A stretch of DNA of 64,000 nt, taken from JANMZO01 sp963763135 (GTDB taxonomy: Bacteria; Actinomycetota; Acidimicrobiia; Acidimicrobiales; JANYDT01). Shown here piece by piece: positions 58,040 through 64,000 of this stretch. The DNA lies in contig CAVXNJ010000005.1 of assembly GCA_963763135.1 (NCBI GenBank), positions 310,001 through 374,000 on the forward strand, given 5' to 3'. Position numbers and translations under genes: made by a program. Under the pieces are notes generated by a model. That model searched no databases, was not told where the DNA came from, and worked only from the letters and a program-made list of their open reading frames with translations. The number at the start of each line of letters is the position of its first letter. Position 1 is the first letter of the stretch.

Positions 58040-60189
58040 AGCGCCTCGGCACATTCGTCGTCCGTCGTCGCCGGATGGTCATCGTCACCTGGATCGCGAT
58101 TCTGTTTGTGACGGCGACGATCGGCAGCTCAGCGTTCTCCGTGCTTTCCAGCGAATTCGGCGCCGGAACGTCGACCGAGTCGGGCCGCGTCGCCCATCAA
58201 CTCGACGAACTCGCGGAAACCGGTGGACAGGTGGCGATCATCGCCGACGATATCGACGTCAACGACCCGAGCATCAAGGCGACCATTACCAGGGGACTCG
58301 CCCCGATCGCCTCCCTCAAAGGCGTGCTCGACGTCACCGACCCGTGGACCAGCGGGATCGACGCGCTGCGAGCGACCGATGGTCGGGCCGCTCTCGTCGT
58401 CGTCACGCTCTCCGGCGGTCTCGACGACGACGCGGAACTCGCCGTCGCGAAGAACATCGAGAAGCTGGCCCATGAACTCGATGCACCCGAGGTGCTGGTC
58501 GGCGGTGAAGTGCTGGTCAGCGAGACGTTCAAGACGGCTTCGGAAAGCGACCTGCTTCGCGGAGAAGCCATCGCGCTCCCGATTGCGATCGTCGCGATGA
58601 TCTTCCTCCTCGGAGGGTTCGCAGCGGCCGGTATGCCCCTGCTCGTCGCCATCGGTGGCGTGCTCACTACGCTGGCCGTCCTCGTCGGGGCCGCCAAGCT
58701 CGGCGACGTCTCGATCTTCTCAGTCAACGTCGTCAACATGCTGGGCATCGGACTCGGCATCGACTACGGCCTGCTGATCGTCAACCGCTTCCGGGAGGAA
58801 CGGGGACTGGGCCGCGGTGTGCACGACGCTGTCGAAGCCACGGTGGCCTCGGCGGGTACGACGGTCGTGTTCTCCGCTCTCACCGTCGCGGTTGCGATGT
58901 CGGGCCTGTTCGTCTTCGGCGTGCCGCTGCTCACCTCGTTCGGGATCGCCGGGCTCGCCGTCGTTCTGCTGAGCATGCTCGCCGCGGTGACGCTGCTCCC
59001 CGCCACGCTCGCCGCGGTCGGTGGACGGATCAAGCCGCTCGCGCCGTCGCCCCACGTCGACGGACGGTTCTACCGACTGACGCGATGGGTGCAGTCGCAT
59101 CCGTACGCCGTGGGTGGAGCCGCGGCGATCACGCTCGTGTTGCTGGGCCTTCCGTTTCTCGGTGCCCGGTTCGAGAACGGCGACGCTCGAGCTCTGCCGA
59201 AGTCGTCGGAAGTACGCGACGCGGCCCTCACGCTGTCGGAGCGTTTCCCGGCCCGCGGCACCGATCCCATCGTCGTCGTGGCGAAGGCCGATCGCAGCGA
59301 TCCGGCACTCACACAGTGGCTTTCGGACGTCGCCGCAACGGACCACGTGGCAGGAACATCGATGCGCCCGGGAACACCCGAGGGTCTTGCGGTGGTCGAA
59401 GTTGTACCAGAAGGTACATCGCAGGGTGATCTCGCAACGCACCTCGTTCGGGAGTTCCGGGCACACCCTCCGACCTTCGACATTCAGGTCGGTGGACCGG
59501 CGGCCGAGCTCATCGACGTGAAGGCCCGACTCGGCGAACGTCTGCCGTTCGCCGCGCTTCTGATCTGCCTCGCCACGCTGCTCCTGCTTTTCCTGATGAC
59601 CGGGTCGCTGATCGTGCCGGTCAAGGCCGTGGCGATGAACGTCCTCAGCCTCGGTGCGAGTTTCGGTGCCCTCGCCTGGATCTTCCAGGAAGGCCATCTC
59701 TCGGGCGTACTCCAATTCGAGTCGGTCGGTGCACTTGACCTGTGGATGCCCGTCCTCATCCTGATCTTCGCCTTCGGCCTGTCGATGGACTACGAGGTGT
59801 TCCTCCTTTCCCGTATCAAGGAAGTGCACGATCATTCCGGTGACAACGACCTGGCCGTCGCCGTTGGCCTGCAGCGTTCGGGTCGCATCATCACCTCGGC
59901 GGCTGCACTGATCGTCGTGGTGTTCGCGGGGTTCGCCGCCGGTGAAGTGCTCGCCGTCAAGCAGCTCGGCGTCGGTCTCGCCATTGCGGTGATCGTCGAC
60001 GCCACCCTGGTGCGGACACTTCTCGTCCCCGCAACCATGAAGCTGCTCGGCGAACGCAACTGGTGGGCTCCCGCGCCGCTTCGACGTTTCCACGATCGCT
60101 ACGGACTGCACGAGGCACCGTCGATGCCGGAGATGCCGGACACGCCGGACATGCCTGCGATGCCTGAGTTGTCGGGTGTCCCGGCCTGA
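58036..60189 (+). CDS. MMPL/RND-type transporter
   Basis: 717 residues, the twofold MMPL layout: one membrane helix, an outside domain, five helices, then the same again. Signature stretches: VNMLGIGLGIDYGLLIVNRFREERG and, in the second half, FAFGLSMDYEVFLLSRIKE, with the proton-relay Asp-Tyr pairs (DYG, DYE). Family members export lipids or drugs in actinobacteria. The C-tail has MPEMPDTPDMPAMPEL repeats. ATGA overlap with the upstream gene sets the start; the long frame before it belongs to that gene's region. Confidence 0.92.
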   Translation: MKRLGTFVVRRRRMVIVTWIAILFVTATIGSSAFSVLSSEFGAGTSTESGRVAHQLDELAETGGQVAIIADDIDVNDPSIKATITRGLAPIASLKGVLDVTDPWTSGIDALRATDGRAALVVVTLSGGLDDDAELAVAKNIEKLAHELDAPEVLVGGEVLVSETFKTASESDLLRGEAIALPIAIVAMIFLLGGFAAAGMPLLVAIGGVLTTLAVLVGAAKLGDVSIFSVNVVNMLGIGLGIDYGLLIVNRFREERGLGRGVHDAVEATVASAGTTVVFSALTVAVAMSGLFVFGVPLLTSFGIAGLAVVLLSMLAAVTLLPATLAAVGGRIKPLAPSPHVDGRFYRLTRWVQSHPYAVGGAAAITLVLLGLPFLGARFENGDARALPKSSEVRDAALTLSERFPARGTDPIVVVAKADRSDPALTQWLSDVAATDHVAGTSMRPGTPEGLAVVEVVPEGTSQGDLATHLVREFRAHPPTFDIQVGGPAAELIDVKARLGERLPFAALLICLATLLLLFLMTGSLIVPVKAVAMNVLSLGASFGALAWIFQEGHLSGVLQFESVGALDLWMPVLILIFAFGLSMDYEVFLLSRIKEVHDHSGDNDLAVAVGLQRSGRIITSAAALIVVVFAGFAAGEVLAVKQLGVGLAIAVIVDATLVRTLLVPATMKLLGERNWWAPAPLRRFHDRYGLHEAPSMPEMPDTPDMPAMPELSGVPA

Positions 60190-60210
60190 CCTCCCACGTG
60201 TTCGCTCGTG

Positions 60211-60257
60211 GATTGTGTGCGTTGACTTAGCTCCGTCCTAAGGAATCGCACACAATC
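60211..60257. repeat. Dispersed nested-hairpin repeat, copy 2
   Basis: Outer arms GATTGTGTGCG and CGCACACAATC (11 bp, perfect) enclose inner arms CTTAG and CTAAG around CTCCGTC. Located between the convergent MMPL and cyclase-like genes; copy 1 is at 49146-49186. May act as a terminator here. Confidence 0.87.
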
Positions 60258-60266
60258 CCGGGCGCA

Positions 60267-61349
60267 CTACCGGTCAGCGTTTGCGAGCATGAGCACCCAC
60301 GTTGCGTCGATGCTCACGTATGGGTTGGCGACAGTGCGTCCGGACGGTCCCCAATCGGCGAACGTGCCTCCGCTGGAGACTGCGTCCACCGTACGGGCCG
60401 TTCGTTGTTCCGCCGGGAAGCCTCCATTCCTGAGCCGCTTTCCGGCGAGGAGTCGAAGTGCGTCAGCGCACCTCGGGTCGCTGACGCGACCGAGTTCCGC
60501 CATGACCACGAGCGCTGAAAGAACATCGTAAAAGCGGATCGGCCAATGGATCAGCATTGGATCCCGGCCCCATGACGGTCGGATTGGAGCGCCATCTCGA
60601 CAGCGCCACAACAGCCTGCGCCGCAACAGAAACTCGGCGGCCCCATCGACGGCCGCCCTGACGGCAGGGTTCTCTCCACCGCTTCGGAGGTACGACGCGA
60701 GGCCCCGAAGCGGAAGCAGCGTCTCCTGCACCGATGATGTTCGCGTGCCCGCACGCTTGTCGCAGTTCCATCCGCCATCCGGCCACTGGAACTCGACCAG
60801 ACGAGATACCAGTGCGTCGACGCGATCGTCGGTGAGACCGAGCACGTCGAGATACCAGATCGCCAGTCCTTCCTGGGAAGCGCATCGTCGGACGCGGTCG
60901 AATTCACCTGACACGAAGGCGGTCGAAGGAGGACTGAGGTGAGCGCGCGAGAACAACCATTCATGGACCTGGTCGACGAGTGGCAGCAGCGATGCGTCAC
61001 CGGCCGGGTAGCCGAGTTCGGCGAGCCCGGCCAACGTCCAGTGGGCGCCCTGGAACTTCCGATAGGCGTGGTACTCGGAGCCGAGACGGATCGTGCCATC
61101 GGCGCGGCGGTGACTGAGCAGGCGCTCCACGTTCAGGGAATGCGCGACCAGTTGGCGTCGTGCCCGTTGACCCGCGTCGGCGTCCGAAAGCCCATCGAGA
61201 CGCCGGTACGCACGATAGGCAATCGACGGGTTGTCCGAGTCCCGCAGCACCGCCGTGTACGAGCCGACGATCACCGATGGTTCGGCCCCAGTCGGGCCTT
61301 CGGACGGACCCGAGCCCGTCGCACCATCCATCAGTTCAACCGGTCTCAT
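60267..61349 (-). CDS. Terpenoid-cyclase/prenyltransferase-fold protein
   Basis: 360 residues of helical-toroid type: LDVLGLTDDRVDALVSRLVEFQWPDGGWNCDKRAGTRTSSVQETLLPLRGL and later RLLAGKRLRNGGFPAEQ match the QW/DGGW repeats of squalene-hopene cyclase relatives. The cyclase DXDD acid motif is absent, so it is probably not a cyclase; similar stand-alone proteins are simply annotated as prenyltransferase-like. No neighbours in isoprenoid synthesis. Confidence 0.72.
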   Translation of the reverse strand: MRPVELMDGATGSGPSEGPTGAEPSVIVGSYTAVLRDSDNPSIAYRAYRRLDGLSDADAGQRARRQLVAHSLNVERLLSHRRADGTIRLGSEYHAYRKFQGAHWTLAGLAELGYPAGDASLLPLVDQVHEWLFSRAHLSPPSTAFVSGEFDRVRRCASQEGLAIWYLDVLGLTDDRVDALVSRLVEFQWPDGGWNCDKRAGTRTSSVQETLLPLRGLASYLRSGGENPAVRAAVDGAAEFLLRRRLLWRCRDGAPIRPSWGRDPMLIHWPIRFYDVLSALVVMAELGRVSDPRCADALRLLAGKRLRNGGFPAEQRTARTVDAVSSGGTFADWGPSGRTVANPYVSIDATWVLMLANADR

Positions 61350-61470
61350 GTGGAGATCCTTTCCGAACTCACAGTGCGGAATCGAGAGACGTCAAAACCA
61401 GGGGATTTCGTCCTGACCTGCAAACCCGGCTCGGCCGGTGTGCATATATGAGCGTGTCGGATCGTTCGGA

Positions 61471-61965
61471 TCAGCGCCCGGTGACGCCGTCGATGGCCTC
61501 ACGGATGATGTCCGCATGGCCGGCGTGGCGGGCGGTTTCTTCGATCAGGTGAAGCGCAACCCACCGCAGGTTGCGGTCCGAGAGCGGCGCCATAGCGCAG
61601 GGAGCATCCAGTTCGTAGGTGTCGAGGATCTGGTTCGACGCCTCGATGTGCTCTCGGTACTGAGTGACAACCGATGCGATGGTGTCCGTTTCCTCCAGGC
61701 GAAACGTGGCGTCTTCTCCGGTTTCATCCGTGTCCTCGACTGTCGGCCATTCACCGGGGAAGCTCCTCCCGGCGACAACCACCTGGAACCATCGGCACTC
61801 CCACGTCGCCGAGTGCTTGAGAATACTCAACAAAGAAAGCGCGCTTATTGTTGGCGTCATCCTCGCCTGCGCGTCAGAAAGTCCAGCGACCTTGGCAATG
61901 AGGGACTCGCGCTGCCAGCCGAGAACCATCCGGAGCCCTTCGCGTTCTGTCTCAGGAGTCGCCAT
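61471..61965 (-). CDS. DinB-family protein (DUF664 type)
   Basis: 164 residues of four-helix DinB/YfiT fold. Motifs: LVGWQRESLI-like start (MVLGWQRESLIAKVAGLSDAQARM), LLSILKHSATWECRWF with a metal His, and WVALHLIEETARHAGHADIIREAIDG, with the HxxxH pair typical of this group, many of which are mycothiol-dependent transferases. ATG at MATPETER, after which the family begins. Divergent from the XRE-cupin gene across about 80 bp. Confidence 0.87.
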   Translation of the reverse strand: MATPETEREGLRMVLGWQRESLIAKVAGLSDAQARMTPTISALSLLSILKHSATWECRWFQVVVAGRSFPGEWPTVEDTDETGEDATFRLEETDTIASVVTQYREHIEASNQILDTYELDAPCAMAPLSDRNLRWVALHLIEETARHAGHADIIREAIDGVTGR

Positions 61966-62018
61966 GGACTGACCGTAGCGGATCGATGCAATCTTCGTCG
62001 GCTTCAGAGCACCGGATG

Positions 62019-62047
62019 CACTATGTAGTGCGATATAGTGCACTACA
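62019..62047. promoter_or_regulatory. Overlapping dyads at the XRE-cupin promoter/start codon
   Basis: TGTAGTGC (62024-62031) and GCACTACA (62040-62047) form an 8-bp inverted repeat ending on the start ATG. A second pair GCACTAT/ATAGTGC overlaps it. TATAGT (62034-62039) inside could be a -10, which would put the transcript start at or near the ATG, that is a leaderless mRNA under autorepression. Confidence 0.65.
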
Positions 62048-62631
62048 TGGATGAGGCCGGAAACAGTGAAATCGCGCAGGTTGCGTTGGAGGTACGTCGT
62101 CGACGTCAGCAACGAAACTGGACGCTCGACACCGCCGCACCACGGTTGGGCGTGAGTCGACGATTGTTGGCGCAGATCGAAGCCGGTCTGGCGAATCCCT
62201 CACTGTCGACGCTGCTCTCGATCGCCGCAGGGTTTGATGTCTCGCTGGTCGACCTCCTGGCCGGCGGCGACAAACCATCGATCACCGTGCAACGCGACAA
62301 CGCTTCGGCACCCGTGCTGTGGACGGGAGATCATGGCGGCGAGGCGCGAATGCTGGTCGGGTCCGATCCCCTCGAGTTGTGGGAGTGGACGCTGGAGCCT
62401 GGCGACGAGCGCACTTCCGAGAGCCACCGGCCCGGCTCGCGCGAGGTGATCCTGGTGACAAAGGGAACCGTTACGTTGGGCGTCGGGGCGGCGGAACCAG
62501 TGACCCTGCGGCGCGGCCAATCCGCGGTGTTTCGGGCCGACGAACCGCACTGGTACCGCAACGACGGCCGAGTACCGGTGCACTTCGTGCTGGCCGTGCA
62601 TGAGCCCGCAACGTCGGGGGTCATCCGATGA
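62047..62631 (+). CDS. XRE-cupin transcriptional regulator
   Basis: 194 residues. XRE helix-turn-helix at 10-64 (VRRRRQQRNWTLDTAAPRLGVSRRLLAQIEAGLANPSLSTLLSIAAGFDVSLVDLL), then a cupin barrel (LEPGDERTSESHRPGSREVILVTKGTVTLGVG ... FRADEPHWYRNDG). This two-domain type represses or activates neighbours in response to a small ligand bound in the cupin. Overlaps the next gene by 4 bp. Confidence 0.9.
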   Translation: MDEAGNSEIAQVALEVRRRRQQRNWTLDTAAPRLGVSRRLLAQIEAGLANPSLSTLLSIAAGFDVSLVDLLAGGDKPSITVQRDNASAPVLWTGDHGGEARMLVGSDPLELWEWTLEPGDERTSESHRPGSREVILVTKGTVTLGVGAAEPVTLRRGQSAVFRADEPHWYRNDGRVPVHFVLAVHEPATSGVIR

Positions 62632-63323
62632 CGATCACCGCCGAAGACTGGGTGAACCATTCCACTGTCGACGCGTCCGTTGGCGCTCGTTGGCCGGATT
62701 ACCAGGCCATTCTGGTCGCGGCGGATCACCTTGACGTCGCGAGCCTCGTCGAGGTGGCCGACGGACTCTTCGGTGATGCGCACGCCTTTGCCCGTGCCCT
62801 CGATCCCGACACGCAACCCGATACCCGCATCACGACGTGGCACGCGGCGTACCGCGACTTCGGAGTCAAACCGCGTGTCGCACGGGTCAGCGTCGACGCG
62901 CTCACACGCCGCGCGATGTCCGACGCCGGTTTGCCTCGAATCAACACGCTGGTCGATCTCTACAACGCAATCTCCATCCTCTGCTGCGTTCCGATCGGCG
63001 GGGAAGATCTCGGGCGATACGACGGTCCGGCCCGCCTCATCGTTTCGACCGGTACTGAGCCGTTCGCAACCAACGCAAACGGGGAAGCCGTCGTCGAACA
63101 TCCCGAACCCGGCGAGCCAATCTGGATCGACGACACGGGAGTCACGTGCCGCCGCTGGAACTGGCGTCAGACGTCGAGGACTGCGATCAGCTTCGATACG
63201 ACCTGCGTTGGATTCATCATCGACTCTCTCGATGCACCGGACCACAACGACGCGCGTCGAGCCGCTCGCCTACTCGCCGAGTACCTGCCGAACAGTTGCA
63301 CCCGCGTGATCACCCGGCCGTAG
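62628..63323 (+). CDS. B3/B4 tRNA-binding domain protein
   Basis: 231 residues, a stand-alone B3/B4 domain as in the phenylalanyl-tRNA synthetase beta chain: WHAAYRDFGVKPRVARVSVDALTRRAMSDAGLPRINTLVDLYNAISILCCVPIGGEDLGRYDG. Stand-alone members are thought to act on mischarged tRNA or D-amino acids, but evidence is thin. Translationally coupled to the XRE-cupin regulator (ATGA), a pairing that may be conserved. Confidence 0.87.
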   Translation: MTITAEDWVNHSTVDASVGARWPDYQAILVAADHLDVASLVEVADGLFGDAHAFARALDPDTQPDTRITTWHAAYRDFGVKPRVARVSVDALTRRAMSDAGLPRINTLVDLYNAISILCCVPIGGEDLGRYDGPARLIVSTGTEPFATNANGEAVVEHPEPGEPIWIDDTGVTCRRWNWRQTSRTAISFDTTCVGFIIDSLDAPDHNDARRAARLLAEYLPNSCTRVITRP

Positions 63324-63545
63324 CTCGGGCCGAGTAATCACGTCGTGCGGCCGGCGATTCCCAACATCGTGTCCACAGGAACCCAACCCCGGGGAAACCA
63401 GCGCCGCGACCGGCACAAGCGTGGCCGGTCAGGGAAGGAACCCACCCAAGTTGGGTACCGAGCGACTCGAGTTGGCGCGCATGTTGCGTCGTCCCTTCGA
63501 GGTGATGCTGTCCGGGGATCCTGTCTAGAGATGTAGTCTTTAGAC
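63324..63545. other. Intergenic region with TTGGGTACC motif and candidate operator
   Basis: About 220 bp. CCCACCCAAGTTGGGTACC near 63440 shares the TTGGGTACC element with the 184-bp repeats at 34.1-34.6 kb. The 3' end has the TGTCTA/TAGACA dyad before the small HTH gene. Confidence 0.5.
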
Positions 63546-63770
63546 ATGTGTCCCATGGTGAATACCGACGACCTCTGCGACGCGCACGAGGTAGCGCAGC
63601 TGATCGGCGTCGGTCATCCGAACAGCGTCCACGGGTACCTTCGCAGGTACCTTGATATGCCTCGGCCGGTCGTGTCGCTCGGTCGGAGTCGGATTCAACT
63701 TTGGCTGAGACCGGAAATCATGGAGTGGCAGCAGACCCGGCAGCTTTCACGACGATCGAAGCTTTCATGA
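63546..63770 (+). CDS. Small helix-turn-helix protein (AlpA/MerR-like)
   Basis: 74 residues: LCDAHEVAQLIGVGHPNSVHGYLRRYLDMPRPVVSLGRSRIQLWLRPEIMEWQQTR is the small excisionase/AlpA-like winged helix. An ATG at 63555 (MVNTDDL) is an alternative start. TGTCTA and TAGACA arms (63522-63546) with TAGTCT between may be its operator. Overlaps the aminopeptidase gene by 4 bp. Confidence 0.78.
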   Translation: MCPMVNTDDLCDAHEVAQLIGVGHPNSVHGYLRRYLDMPRPVVSLGRSRIQLWLRPEIMEWQQTRQLSRRSKLS

Positions 63771-64000
63771 TTCGCCTGCGTTCAAACGACCCCTGCTGGT
63801 GCGGGTCCGGCCGAAAGCTGAAGCGATGTCACGGCGTCTTCGAGCGGCCGGGATCACCGGTTCGACCAGGCCGCAGCTCGCCCATGCGGCAGGCGCCGGC
63901 TGACATCGCTCGTCCCGGCTACATCACCAGCGCCCACGGGGGTCCCGACCGGGCGGCGCAGCAGATCATCAACGACCCCGACGACTTCATCCGCCTCGCG
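63767..64000 (+). CDS. map: Type I methionine aminopeptidase with N-terminal SEC-C motif (partial)
   Basis: First 78 codons; the rest lies beyond the window. The start has a SEC-C zinc motif NDPCWCGSGRKLKRCHG (Cys10, Cys12, Cys21, His22). The next part, VRPGRSSPMRQAPADIARPGYIT, matches the proline-rich leader of actinobacterial MapB-type aminopeptidases, and DDFIRLA would begin the catalytic domain. It removes initiator Met from new proteins; the SEC-C motif and Pro-rich stretch are thought to help ribosome association. ATGA overlap with the small HTH gene. Confidence 0.75.
   Translation, partial: MIRLRSNDPCWCGSGRKLKRCHGVFERPGSPVRPGRSSPMRQAPADIARPGYITSAHGGPDRAAQQIINDPDDFIRLA

Noticed and set aside
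58720..60111. 463-codon reverse frame opposite the MMPL gene
   Set aside because: Overlaps a clear transporter gene throughout and has low-complexity composition.
60267..61349. Squalene-hopene cyclase
   Set aside because: QW/DGGW repeats are present but the DXDD catalytic motif is missing and length is about half that of the cyclases.

Overview
The window is GC-rich, densely coded actinobacterial DNA. Pointers include a DUF222/HNH endonuclease, NarL/LuxR-type two-component genes, a SARP-type ATPase regulator, an ECF sigma/RskA pair, a SEC-C-tagged methionine aminopeptidase start, and an F1Fo operon of the actinobacterial type. The long, signal-bearing ATP synthase b subunit and the overall mix suggest Acidimicrobiia; that placement is inference. 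I recognise no rRNA, tRNA, CRISPR array, IS element or prophage.

Layout. (1) 1-3.35 kb, + strand: the end of a phenol hydroxylase operon (P3 end, P4, P5), an XylT-type ferredoxin and catechol 2,3-dioxygenase, closed by a strong terminator. (2) 3.36-10.8 kb: a ThDP-dependent enzyme, a GntR/FCD repressor, and a five-gene HAAT-type ABC importer under a clear TTGACA/GATACT promoter. (3) 10.9-19.3 kb: a complete toluene-4-monooxygenase-like operon tmoABCDEF on the - strand, with a divergent TodS/TodT-like sensor kinase and response regulator. Together (1)-(3) look like one aromatic-hydrocarbon island: ring hydroxylation by Tmo, second hydroxylation by phenol hydroxylase, meta cleavage by C23O, and TodST-type sensing. 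(4) 19.3-36 kb: mixed single genes, including a MarR-GNAT fusion, a GNAT with repeats, an MFS transporter, DUF222-HNH, an S9 peptidase/J-domain/hydrolase group, GlpX, an enoyl-CoA hydratase, a 2H-phosphoesterase-GNAT fusion, a 184-bp repeat cluster and the RskA-sigma pair. (5) 36.2-44.7 kb, - strand: atpZ-I-B-E-F-H-A-G-D-C. (6) 45-53.5 kb: a histidine kinase/response regulator/lipoprotein operon, alcohol dehydrogenase, hydrolase, methyltransferase and ankyrin protein. (7) 53.6-60.2 kb: a large SARP-ATPase regulator divergent from a membrane protein/MMPL exporter operon, with four 11-bp direct repeats between them. (8) 60.3-64 kb: a terpenoid-cyclase-fold protein, DinB, an XRE-cupin regulator with a B3/B4 protein, a small HTH protein and the start of a methionine aminopeptidase.

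Two patterns cut across regions. First, five otherwise well conserved genes (dmpN, tmoE, a GNAT, atpD and the SARP) carry single-base indels, nearly all +1. Since atpD should be essential, these are probably sequence errors; I annotate the restored genes and say so. Second, short tandem repeats (9-19 bp units) are unusually common, often at gene ends or in-frame inside genes, and there are dispersed structured repeats at 34.1-34.6, 49.1, 53.5 and 60.2 kb.
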